Origin: Mucilaginibacter geliditolerans
GTDB lineage: Bacteria; Bacteroidota; Bacteroidia; Sphingobacteriales; Sphingobacteriaceae
Direction: 5' to 3'
Length of the DNA: 64,000 bases
Assembly: GCF_014200495.1 (NCBI RefSeq)
Contig: NZ_JACHBY010000013.1
Coordinates: 30,447-94,446 of the forward strand
The notes under the pieces are model-generated. The model was not told where the DNA came from, did no database searches, and was given only the letters and a program-made list of their open reading frames with translations. This document shows positions 18,559 through 27,156 of the stretch, in pieces. Positions within the stretch are counted from its first letter, which is position 1. Each line of letters begins with the position of its first letter. The translations under genes and the position numbers were made by a program.

Positions 18559-21111
18559 ATGAGAATAAAGGCCACAAAGGCACTAGTAGTATTAATGCTT
18601 TTTGCAATCACTGTTGCTGCACAGCAACACATTAGCCTTAATGGTACGTGGCAAATAGCACAGGGCTCCGCTTTAACGGCGCCCGATAATTTCGGTGCCA
18701 CCATTCCTGTGCCGGGTTTGGTTGATCTTGCTACACCAGCTTTTACCGAGGTTGGCATCCGCAGCAAACAACGCGAAGCATTTTGGTATAAACGTACTTT
18801 TAAAATGCCGGCAGGCAAACTTCCGCAAATAGTACGCTTAAAAATAAACAAGGCCATGTACGGTGCAAGGGTATTGATCAACGGAATGGTTGTAGCCGAC
18901 AGGATGGAGAACTTTGTACCGTTGGAAGTTAATATCCGCGAAGCACTGAAAACTGATGGATCAGACAATGAGATCATGATCCGTGTTTTAGCTAACCGCA
19001 GTGATGTACCGTTACAGGTCATCAGTGGCCGCGACCTGGAACGTGTAAAATACCAACCCGGTATTTTTGATGATGTGAGCCTGCTTTGTTCAGGTACACC
19101 GGTTATTCAAAGTGTGCAGGTGGTACCAAACATAAACGATGGTTCTGCCGGTTTCCAGGTTTTACTGGTGAATGATAATGGCAAGCAAACATCATCGCCG
19201 GTTAAATTCATCATCAAAGAAAAAGCATCAGGCAAAATTGTTACAGAGCAAACCATAGCGCCAGTTTTTTTTGAAGGCTACGAAGAAAAAACGATCAACC
19301 CCAAAATAACTATACCTAATGTAAAGCTATGGAGTGATAAATCTCCTTTTTTATATGAGGCGGAGATTACCACCCAAAGCGACAAATTTACCACCACGTT
19401 CGGTATGCGTGAGTTTCATTTCGATACTTTAAGTCATTTAGCAAAACTCAATAACAGCACATTGCCTATGCTGGGTACCAATGTTTGTTTCTACCGCTTT
19501 CTGGAAGATTCATTGCACGGGAACCTGGCCTGGGATACAGTTTGGGTACGCACCATGTTTAAAAAATTTAAAGCGTTAAACTGGAACTGCCTGCGTTTCA
19601 CTATTGGGCCTCCGCCGCAATTCTGGTTTGATATTGCTGATGAGGAAGGTATCCTGATACAAAACGAATATGCGGTTTGGTTGCAGCCCCACAGTGTATT
19701 TGGCCCCGAAGCTGATTTTGTTGACAGAAAACAATTAGCCAAAGAGTATGCCGCATGGATGCAGGAAGATTGGAATCACCCTTCTGTGGTGATCTGGGAC
19801 GCGCAGAATGAAACCTTTAACGATCAAACTACGCCAGCTATGGAAGCAGTGCGGCATCTGGACCTCTCGAACCGCCCTTGGGAAAATGGCTGGGAGCATA
19901 GCAGACGCATCACTGATGCGCAGGAATCGCACCCTTATCTGTTTTTTTCACCGGATTGCGACCTGGCTTATCTGCAAACCGTTACCCGTGATAAATTTTT
20001 GATCGGCTGGGAAGAAAATGATAATCATCCATACCGTAACGCGCAGATCATTAATGAATTTGAATGGCTTTGGTTGGACCGGAATGGGCAACCTACCGAG
20101 GGTTCTAAAGACCAATACGCCCAATTTCTTCCCGGTTCAACCGAAGCACAACGCAGGGGGTTCTATGCAAAAATAATGGCGATAGATTATGAGTTCTGGC
20201 GTACGGCCAAAAGGCGAGCAGCGGCCATTATGGAATTTTCATCGCTATGCTATTCCCGCCCGCAGGGACCACACAACACCACCAGCGATCATTGGTTGGA
20301 CCTAAAAAAACTGACCTGGGACCCATACTTCGCGGCAGCAGTTAAGGAAGCTTGTTCGCCGGTTATAGCAGTTGTAGATTTTTACCGGAAAGATCTGGTA
20401 GCAGGTAAATCGCAAGCTGTCCCAATTGTAGTTTTAAATGATTCAGAGAAAAACTGGCAGGGCAAGATAAGCGTGGCCCTATTGAAAGGGGATAAAAAAG
20501 TATGGAACGCAGAAAGGCAGATCAGTGTAGATAGTTTTGACCGCAAGGATATTTCGTTTGATGTACCAATGCCTGTAACTGAAGGTAATTACAGGTTAGT
20601 AGCTACTTGTTTCGATAAAACAAAAGTTACCAGCAGTCGTGATGTGATACTACGCAAAGCTGATAGCTATGGCTCAGCGCTTTGGCAAACGGCAACAGCA
20701 TCATCCAGTAATCGTGATGCAGAAATTCGCTACCTGTCACAATTTGCTGTAGATGGTAATGAACATAGCAAATGGACCTCAAAACCGGGTAAAAATGAAG
20801 CGCAATGGTTGGAAATAAACTATGCTGCCCCGGTAGCCATCAGCCGGGCCGAAATACATTGGGGGAGCGGTTTTCCGCAGCAATACGAATTGCAGTATGC
20901 TGATCAAAACGGGAATTATATAAGACTGCACAATGAGCAAAACGGTAAAGGCGGAACTGAAACGATCAGATTTCCGAAAATAACAGTTAACAAATTACGC
21001 TTATACATCCCGCCTCAAAAATTGCCTGATGCACAGGAGAAAATGACAAACATCGGTATTAAAAGAGCGATGGATGGAGGCTTCTCAGTACAGGAATTGA
21101 AAACGTTTTAA
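18559..21111 (+). CDS. GH2-like glycoside hydrolase with C-terminal F5/8-type C domain
   Basis: The 850-residue protein has a short signal peptide (to about residue 22, VAAQ). An N-terminal sugar-binding sandwich (HISLNGTWQIAQG), an immunoglobulin-like domain and a TIM barrel follow. Glu418 in WDAQNETFND fits the GH2 acid/base and Glu500 in IINEFEWLW the nucleophile. From about 700 the sequence has the look of a discoidin/F5/8C carbohydrate-binding domain (FAVDGNEHSKWTS and WLEINYAAPVAISRAEIHW). Specificity (beta-galactosidase, glucuronidase or mannosidase-like) cannot be read. It is the third gene of the PUL 1 operon. The next gene follows after 18 bp. Confidence 0.82.
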   Translation: MRIKATKALVVLMLFAITVAAQQHISLNGTWQIAQGSALTAPDNFGATIPVPGLVDLATPAFTEVGIRSKQREAFWYKRTFKMPAGKLPQIVRLKINKAMYGARVLINGMVVADRMENFVPLEVNIREALKTDGSDNEIMIRVLANRSDVPLQVISGRDLERVKYQPGIFDDVSLLCSGTPVIQSVQVVPNINDGSAGFQVLLVNDNGKQTSSPVKFIIKEKASGKIVTEQTIAPVFFEGYEEKTINPKITIPNVKLWSDKSPFLYEAEITTQSDKFTTTFGMREFHFDTLSHLAKLNNSTLPMLGTNVCFYRFLEDSLHGNLAWDTVWVRTMFKKFKALNWNCLRFTIGPPPQFWFDIADEEGILIQNEYAVWLQPHSVFGPEADFVDRKQLAKEYAAWMQEDWNHPSVVIWDAQNETFNDQTTPAMEAVRHLDLSNRPWENGWEHSRRITDAQESHPYLFFSPDCDLAYLQTVTRDKFLIGWEENDNHPYRNAQIINEFEWLWLDRNGQPTEGSKDQYAQFLPGSTEAQRRGFYAKIMAIDYEFWRTAKRRAAAIMEFSSLCYSRPQGPHNTTSDHWLDLKKLTWDPYFAAAVKEACSPVIAVVDFYRKDLVAGKSQAVPIVVLNDSEKNWQGKISVALLKGDKKVWNAERQISVDSFDRKDISFDVPMPVTEGNYRLVATCFDKTKVTSSRDVILRKADSYGSALWQTATASSSNRDAEIRYLSQFAVDGNEHSKWTSKPGKNEAQWLEINYAAPVAISRAEIHWGSGFPQQYELQYADQNGNYIRLHNEQNGKGGTETIRFPKITVNKLRLYIPPQKLPDAQEKMTNIGIKRAMDGGFSVQELKTF

Positions 21112-21129
21112 AAGAATATAACAAAACAG

Positions 21130-21927
21130 ATGAGATACTTTTCAAATACCTTTTTTATGATAGCGTTCCTGCTTTATTGTAGCGGATGTAATCAACCGGC
21201 AGTGAATAAAAGCAGCCTTGACTTGCAGCCAAACGGTCAGGCATGGGGCGCTTTATACCAGCAACGTGCCGCCGAATATAAGGCACTTGCCTTTCAGGCT
21301 TATAATTTAGCACAGCTTAGGCTGGATCAGCAATTAAAACTAAAATCTAATAAACCATTGGCTATCATTACTGATATTGATGAAACAGTGTTGGACAACA
21401 GCCCCTATTTTGTTGCATTGGCAAAACAAGGGGAAGTATACAGTGATTCATCATGGGTAAAATGGACGGCTTTGGTGAAATGTGATACGGTACCCGGCTC
21501 TGTACGGTTTTTGAAATACGCGGCAAGTAAAGGGATAACTATTTTTTATATCACCAATCGCTTTGAACAGGAGCGGTCACCAACATTAAAAAACCTGAAC
21601 AAATGGGCCTTACCCCAGGCTGACAGCGCGCATCTGTTTTTAATGGGTATGGACGATAGCAAAGAGCAGCGCCGCATGCTGGTAGAAAATAAATATCAAA
21701 TAGCACTGCTGCTTGGCGATAGCCTGGGCGATTTTGATAAGTTTTTTGATCATTTAACCGATAGCGTACGAACTGTACATACACAGCAAACGGCCAATTT
21801 ATTTGGTGACAGATTTATTGTGCTGCCAAATACCATGTACGGTGCCTGGGAGGATGTTTTGTACAAAGACAAAAACGCGAACTCTATTGATGATAAGAAT
21901 AAGGTACTGGAAAACGATTTGAAATAG
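21130..21927 (+). CDS. HAD-superfamily acid phosphatase / 5'-nucleotidase, lipoprotein e(P4)-like
   Basis: This 265-residue lipoprotein-like phosphatase has a signal ending LLYCSGC (Cys20) and the HAD nucleophile motif in AIITDIDETVLDNSPY (Asp82, Asp84). The conserved LKYAASKGITIFYITNR segment and a late GDSLGDF acid motif match class C acid phosphatases such as the e(P4) family, which remove phosphate from nucleotides or sugar phosphates outside the inner membrane. It is embedded between the GH2 and a metallophosphoesterase in the PUL 1 operon. That placement raises the possibility that the glycan or its fragments carry phosphate. The lipobox has Cys rather than Leu at -3, slightly unusual. 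Confidence 0.85.
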   Translation: MRYFSNTFFMIAFLLYCSGCNQPAVNKSSLDLQPNGQAWGALYQQRAAEYKALAFQAYNLAQLRLDQQLKLKSNKPLAIITDIDETVLDNSPYFVALAKQGEVYSDSSWVKWTALVKCDTVPGSVRFLKYAASKGITIFYITNRFEQERSPTLKNLNKWALPQADSAHLFLMGMDDSKEQRRMLVENKYQIALLLGDSLGDFDKFFDHLTDSVRTVHTQQTANLFGDRFIVLPNTMYGAWEDVLYKDKNANSIDDKNKVLENDLK

Positions 21928-21983
21928 GAAAACAACAGCAGGTATATACTGCAGTAATGAATGTTTTATAAAATTATTAAATA

Positions 21984-22940
21984 ATGAATAACAGACGCTC
22001 TTTTATTAAAAATGCTTCAGTTTTAACCCTCGGCGGCATATTGGCTACAAAGGAATTAGATGCTTTTGCCAAAGAAAAGGCAAGTAAAAATATCAAAAGG
22101 TCAATAAGGGTAGCTCATATAACCGATATTCACTTGCTAGACACTGCGATGCCTAAAGAGGCATTCAGGCGGGTGCTGCATGCTATTAATACCATGCCCG
22201 ATAAGCCCGAATTGATCATAAACTCAGGCGACTCGGTGATGAATATGAATGACGAAACCAAAGATCATGTGGTATCATTATGGAATGCCTGGAACGAAGT
22301 TGCAGCCATAAACCATGTGCCCATGAAAGCCTGTATCGGCAATCATGATGTTTGGAACGTTCCGCAACCAGAATCGGCTGCGGATAAAAGTGACCCCTTA
22401 TATGGCAAAAAAATGGTGATAAAAGAATTAAATATGCCTTCGGCTTACTATTCTTTTAAACAAAACGGATGGAAGTTTATCGCTTTAGACAGTATAAACG
22501 ATAATAAGGATGGCCTTGGATACGAACTGGGCGAAGAGCAATTGGCCTGGCTGGGGAATGAACTTGACAAAACAGATCCATCCATGCCGGTGTTGATATT
22601 TTCACATATTCCCATTGTTGGTGTAGCGCCAATTATGTATTACGTTAACCGTGATCCGATAAATAAGGTACGTTACCCGGGTTACGACCAACATGCCGAC
22701 CTAAAAAAGATCAAGGACCTGTTTTATAAACATAAAAATGTTAAAGTAGCGCTGAGCGGCCACATACATTACCTGGATATGGTTGATTACCTGGGTGTAA
22801 AATACCATTGCGGCGGCGCGGTATGCGGTAACTGGTGGAAAGGATCATTGGATGAGTTTGCACCCGCATACTCCATACTCGATCTGTATGAAGATGGCAG
22901 CAGCCATTATGAAACTACTTTTTATAACTGGAATAGCTAA
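21984..22940 (+). CDS. Secreted calcineurin-like metallophosphoesterase
   Basis: The 318-residue protein starts with a Tat-like signal (NNRRSFIKNASVLTLGG). All blocks of the calcineurin fold are present: HITDIH (Asp48, His50), NSGDSVMN, GNHDVW, FSHIPI and SGHIHYLD. Such enzymes use two metal ions to cleave phosphomonoesters or diesters. It follows the acid phosphatase by 56 bp and precedes GH3 by 12 bp, so it belongs to the same operon. A phosphodiester-linked or phosphorylated glycan would explain a diesterase plus monoesterase pair, but this is inference. The real substrate may be a nucleotide. Confidence 0.85.
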   Translation: MNNRRSFIKNASVLTLGGILATKELDAFAKEKASKNIKRSIRVAHITDIHLLDTAMPKEAFRRVLHAINTMPDKPELIINSGDSVMNMNDETKDHVVSLWNAWNEVAAINHVPMKACIGNHDVWNVPQPESAADKSDPLYGKKMVIKELNMPSAYYSFKQNGWKFIALDSINDNKDGLGYELGEEQLAWLGNELDKTDPSMPVLIFSHIPIVGVAPIMYYVNRDPINKVRYPGYDQHADLKKIKDLFYKHKNVKVALSGHIHYLDMVDYLGVKYHCGGAVCGNWWKGSLDEFAPAYSILDLYEDGSSHYETTFYNWNS

Positions 22941-22952
22941 ACAATTCGATAA

Positions 22953-25520
22953 ATGATTAGCAGAAAAAAGTTCATAGGCCAGATTGGTGTAGTTACCGCG
23001 GGTTTGGCACTAAGGCCAATCATATCAAATGCCGCTTGGAAAATAAATGTTAACAGCATAACGGAAGAGCGTTTGAATAGCCTTGTTGCATCAATGACGC
23101 TGGAAGAGAAAATTGATATGCTATCGGGCTATAATGATTTTTACATACGCCCTTTGCCGAGGCTCAACATCCCGGAGCTAACCATGTCCGACGGGCCACT
23201 TGGTATTGCCTCATGGGGCATTAATGGGCGAGCCACTGCTTTCCCGGCAACTATTGCTTCAAGTGCCAGTTGGAACAAGGATCTGATAGCTAAAGCTGGC
23301 AAGGCCTACGGACAGGAGTGGCGTTCGCGCGGCATTCATTTTATGTTGGCCCCGGGTGTAAATATTTACCGGGCATCAAAAAGCGGCCGTAATTTCGAAT
23401 ACTTTGGTGAGGATCCTTTCTTGTCATCAGAAATGGTTGTCCCATTTATAAAAGCTGTGCAGGGGGAAGGTGTAATCGCTACCGTAAAACACTATGCCGC
23501 TAACAACCAGGAGTTCGACCGGTATACTGTAAGCTCCGAAGTTGATGAACGAACATTGATGGAAATATACCTGCCCGCATTTAAAGCTGCCGTAAAAAAG
23601 GGTGGTGTGTGGGCGTGTATGGCCGCCTATAACCCAGTAAACGGTGTGTGGAACACCCAAAATAAATGGTTGATCAATGATGTATTAAAAAAACAGTGGG
23701 GGTTCAAAGGCCTGGTAATGTCAGACTGGGGATGTACCTATTCCACAATTGAAGCAGCCAATGCCGGGTTAGACCTGGAGATGGGTAGTAATGATTATTT
23801 TATTAAGGAAAAAATGCTGCCGGCTATTAAAGCAGGTTCAATTTCCATCGATACCATTAATGATAAAGTAAAACGTATTTACAGGCCATGCATTGAGCTT
23901 GGTTTTTTCGACCGGCCACAGCAATTAACTAATATACCCCTCTATAATACGTTTGCTAATGAAACTGCAAAAGATATAGCACGTGAAGGCTGTATATTGT
24001 TAAAAAATGATAATGAACTTCTTCCATTTAACCGGTCTACTATCAAATCAATCGCCATTATTGGACCCAACGCGCAGCCAATATTAGCAAGCGACAGGTT
24101 TTTCCATTCCGGGGCATTTGCTTTTGGCGGTGGTGGAAGTTCAAAGGTTAATCCTTGGGTAATAGAGTCGGTTTTGCAGGGCATCTCTGCTGTTGCGGGC
24201 AAGGATGTTAAGATATTTTATGATGAGGGAATCTCAAACCGTTATGAAAGCAAGGTGTACCAAACTTCAGTTTTTGAAACCCCGGACGGACAAAAAGGAC
24301 TTAAAGGGGAATATTTTAATAACAATGGCTTTAAAGGTGAACCTGTTTTAACAAGAAATGATGAGCATATCAATTTTAGTTTTTGGGATGATAGTCACCA
24401 TATAAAAGGCCTGGGCAATAAAGATTATTCCATTGCCTGGAGCGGTTACATAGTACCTGAAAAATCGGCAGAAGCTAATGTGTTTGTAAACAGCCAGGGC
24501 GCATACAGGTTGTTTTTAAATGATCAATTGGTAATAGACCGTTCCAAATCGCAATCCTTAGCTAATGATTATAAAACGATAAATTTTGAGAAAGGTAAAA
24601 AGATCGGGATACGGCTGGAATTCATCCAAAAATGCAACCCTTCTGAGATCAGGTTTGGCTACGCTTACACACCCAACTGGAATGAATCAGAAGCCATAAA
24701 AATCGCAAAAATGGCTGATGCGGTTGTTTTTTGCGGTGGGCTCGATTCTGAAATAGAACTGGAAGGAACAGACCGCGGATTTAACCTCCCTTACGGGCAG
24801 GACCAGTTAATAAATGCTATTACACAGGTTAATAAAAATGTTGTAGTTACCATGCTTGCCGGTGGCGGTGTAAACATGAGCAATTGGGTTAATAAGGTGC
24901 CTTCCATTTTGCATACCTGGTATCCGGGTATGGAAGGAGGGACGGTAATAGGTGAAATATTATTCGGTGATGTGAATCCATCTGGAAAGTTGCCTATTTC
25001 TATTGAAAAGCGCTGGGAGGATTCATCGGCATACGGCAACTATGACGAAGACAGGGCATCGGGCAAAGTATATTATCGCGAGGGAATTTTAGTTGGTTAC
25101 CGCCACTTTGATAAAAACAAATTAGAGCCTTTATTTCCATTCGGGCATGGATTAAGCTATACACAATTTAAGTACGATGACATTACTTTAAATGTAGGCA
25201 GGGTAACAAAAGGCCAATCTTTACAAGTAAATTTTACCCTTACAAATACAGGTAAACGAGATGGCTTTGAAACGGCACAACTTTACATCAGCGACTTGAA
25301 GTCATCTGTATTACGGCCCCTAAAAGAATTAAAAGGATTTGAAAAAGTCTGGATCAAGGCCGGAGAAACAAAACAGGTCACTTTTAATATTGATGAATCT
25401 GCCCTGGCATTTTATGATATAAAAACAAAAAGCTGGATTGTTGAGCCAGGAGAATTTGAGGTACATATTGGCAAATCATCTCGTGATATTCCATTAAAAG
25501 CAACATTCCGGTTTAGTTAA
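22953..25520 (+). CDS. Glycoside hydrolase family 3 with inserted PA14 domain (beta-glucosidase-like)
   Basis: The 855-residue enzyme has a Tat-like or Sec signal (ISRKKFIGQIG), the GH3 N-terminal barrel with the nucleophile Asp258 in VMSDWGCTYS, and the C-terminal alpha/beta domain interrupted at about 448-585 by a PA14 domain (GLKGEYFNNNGFKGEP, RLFLNDQLVIDR). A fibronectin-type III-like domain ends it (from about 755, LQVNFTLTNTGKRDGFETAQLY). PA14 in GH3 enzymes shapes the entrance of the active site and restricts substrates to short oligosaccharides. It is the last enzyme of the PUL 1 operon. No clear terminator follows before the integrase remnant. Confidence 0.9.
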   Translation: MISRKKFIGQIGVVTAGLALRPIISNAAWKINVNSITEERLNSLVASMTLEEKIDMLSGYNDFYIRPLPRLNIPELTMSDGPLGIASWGINGRATAFPATIASSASWNKDLIAKAGKAYGQEWRSRGIHFMLAPGVNIYRASKSGRNFEYFGEDPFLSSEMVVPFIKAVQGEGVIATVKHYAANNQEFDRYTVSSEVDERTLMEIYLPAFKAAVKKGGVWACMAAYNPVNGVWNTQNKWLINDVLKKQWGFKGLVMSDWGCTYSTIEAANAGLDLEMGSNDYFIKEKMLPAIKAGSISIDTINDKVKRIYRPCIELGFFDRPQQLTNIPLYNTFANETAKDIAREGCILLKNDNELLPFNRSTIKSIAIIGPNAQPILASDRFFHSGAFAFGGGGSSKVNPWVIESVLQGISAVAGKDVKIFYDEGISNRYESKVYQTSVFETPDGQKGLKGEYFNNNGFKGEPVLTRNDEHINFSFWDDSHHIKGLGNKDYSIAWSGYIVPEKSAEANVFVNSQGAYRLFLNDQLVIDRSKSQSLANDYKTINFEKGKKIGIRLEFIQKCNPSEIRFGYAYTPNWNESEAIKIAKMADAVVFCGGLDSEIELEGTDRGFNLPYGQDQLINAITQVNKNVVVTMLAGGGVNMSNWVNKVPSILHTWYPGMEGGTVIGEILFGDVNPSGKLPISIEKRWEDSSAYGNYDEDRASGKVYYREGILVGYRHFDKNKLEPLFPFGHGLSYTQFKYDDITLNVGRVTKGQSLQVNFTLTNTGKRDGFETAQLYISDLKSSVLRPLKELKGFEKVWIKAGETKQVTFNIDESALAFYDIKTKSWIVEPGEFEVHIGKSSRDIPLKATFRFS

Positions 25521-25579
25521 AAATGCGATTAACAATTCAGAATACTCAAACGTTCTTTATAAAGTTAGATTAGTTAGTA

Positions 25580-25876
25580 ATGATGAGAAACGGAACGGTC
25601 CAGGAGTGGAAGTTCCGTTTTAAAAGATGCGGGATTTTCATGGTAAGGTGGCTTGCAAAGGCTGGTATTAATAAAAATATTACATTCCATTGTTTCAGGC
25701 ATACTTACGCAACTTTACAACTTGAATTTGGAACAGACGTTTACGCCGTTTCTAAGATGCTTGGTCACAAACATATTAAAACTACCCAAGTTTATGCGAA
25801 GGTAGTGGACAGGAAAAAAAATCAAACGCGTAATAAAATTAAGGTTAATATAGGCAGGCTAAATATGGTTGAATAA
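25580..25876 (+). pseudogene. Tyrosine recombinase/integrase, C-terminal catalytic fragment
   Basis: The 98 residues keep only the end of the catalytic domain: HCFRHTYATLQL (His-x-x-Arg), LGHKHIKTTQVYAKV (His and the nucleophile Tyr) and a basic tail. The SAM-like N-terminal domain and the first catalytic Arg are missing; an intact protein would be about 400 residues. It is therefore a remnant of a mobile element, placed just after PUL 1 and possibly related to the excisionase-like remnant at 10762. If so, the pair may mark borders of an old insertion carrying PUL 1, but no matching att sites were seen. Confidence 0.75.
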
Positions 25877-25890
25877 ATCTCAGTGGCATC

Positions 25891-25923
25891 AATAAAGGGC
25901 CGGATTGATGCCGGCCCTTTATT
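25891..25923. terminator. Hairpin terminator between converging units
   Basis: A perfect 13-bp stem (25891-25903 with 25911-25923, seven-base loop; arm AATAAAGGGCCGG) lies 15 bp after the integrase fragment and 100 bp after the end of the leftward acyltransferase operon. The AAA/TTT ends of the arms allow it to work in both directions, although no long U tract follows. Confidence 0.65.
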
Positions 25924-26022
25924 ATAATTCGGTAGTTAACACATTTAAATTAACGGCGGCCTGGTAGTGCAAGTACGCGATAGGGACGCAATGCCCGTAG
26001 CTTTAGCAACTCAATCCTACTT

Positions 26023-27138
26023 CTACTTCCATTTTTTCTTTAGCCACGCCCTGACAGGTTCATCATAATATTTTAAGCTTAGGTAGGCGAATATGATCGA
26101 TATCACGAAAGTTAAAGTGCCATAGATCAGCTTTAGTTCCAGCGGCGCTTGTTTATTGTCACTTACCCAACCGGTATAGATATAAATAAATGCATAATGA
26201 GTGATATAAATTGGGTAGGATATATCCCCAAGGAACCTGCAAATTTTGTTTTCCTTAACACCCTTAATGATGCCGCTGGCGCCGAGATAGACAATGAATG
26301 GAAACACAAAAATGATGCTTAGCGATTCAAATAGACCGTTTAGCCAGGCGTGCTGTGGATCACCAATCCTCGGGACACAAAAGACAACCAAAAGCAATAT
26401 GCTGCATAGCAGAAAAGCATTGTTAATGTGGCCCGGCTTTACAATTCTTGAAAGCAGCAGTCCGGCGAAAAAGGGGTAAACCAATCGGGTAAACCCGATT
26501 CGCAGCTGTTCCTCATTCAGAGACCAGCCGCCGGTCAGGTCGCCTGCCTTACAGGTAACGGAGTATTGGATTAGTACTGCGGCTGCAATCAGTACGAACA
26601 CTGTTAACGCTGTTTTGGAAAGCTTACGCAAACCGATGGCGTACAGGATATTGGCCACATATTCAAAAAATAACGACCAGCCAGGTCCGTTGAGCGGATG
26701 CATTTCCTGCCAGCCGCGGATATCCCAGGAAACGGGTATGGGAATTAACGTAAACCCAATCAGCATAATCAGCAGCATCTTCCAAACCGGCACAGTATGG
26801 ATCAGCGGCCACATATGGGAGTCGCCAAAATAAAAGCAAGCTGCGCCGATAAGCATTCCCATTACAACCATTGGCTGCAACCGCTCCAGGCGGCGTTTAA
26901 AAAATCCTCCTATGGTAAGCTTGCCCCATCGGTCATCGTAAGCGTAACCTATCACAAACCCCGACAGAACAAAGAAGAAATCGACTGCCAGATAACCGTG
27001 ATTAATCAGCTGGTCATATGGGCCGGTGGAATTTGCTTCACAAAGATGGAATAGTACAACGATCATAGCGGCAACCCCGCGGAGCCCATCCAATATCGGG
27101 TAATGCGGTTTGGATTTTATAGAATTTGCGTCCAGCAT
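26023..27138 (-). CDS. Acyltransferase family 3 membrane protein (OafA/YrhL-like)
   Basis: The 371-residue integral membrane protein has about ten hydrophobic segments and the family's start motif DGLRGVAAMIVVLFHL, with the catalytic-type His in VLFH, followed by FFFVLSGFVIGYAY and KRRLERLQP. These proteins O-acetylate or otherwise acylate sugars of surface polysaccharides or small molecules in the periplasm. It ends the leftward operon with two GH3 enzymes (18 bp after the second). An acyl-modifying enzyme beside beta-glucosidases is uncommon, and the acceptor is unknown. Confidence 0.85.
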   Translation of the reverse strand: MLDANSIKSKPHYPILDGLRGVAAMIVVLFHLCEANSTGPYDQLINHGYLAVDFFFVLSGFVIGYAYDDRWGKLTIGGFFKRRLERLQPMVVMGMLIGAACFYFGDSHMWPLIHTVPVWKMLLIMLIGFTLIPIPVSWDIRGWQEMHPLNGPGWSLFFEYVANILYAIGLRKLSKTALTVFVLIAAAVLIQYSVTCKAGDLTGGWSLNEEQLRIGFTRLVYPFFAGLLLSRIVKPGHINNAFLLCSILLLVVFCVPRIGDPQHAWLNGLFESLSIIFVFPFIVYLGASGIIKGVKENKICRFLGDISYPIYITHYAFIYIYTGWVSDNKQAPLELKLIYGTLTFVISIIFAYLSLKYYDEPVRAWLKKKWK

Positions 27139-27156
27139 TTTATTTTTATTAAAAAT

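Noticed and set aside
18543..19022. 159-codon minus-strand frame at the GH2 start
   Set aside because: Overlaps the GH2 signal and sugar-binding domain; no family features.
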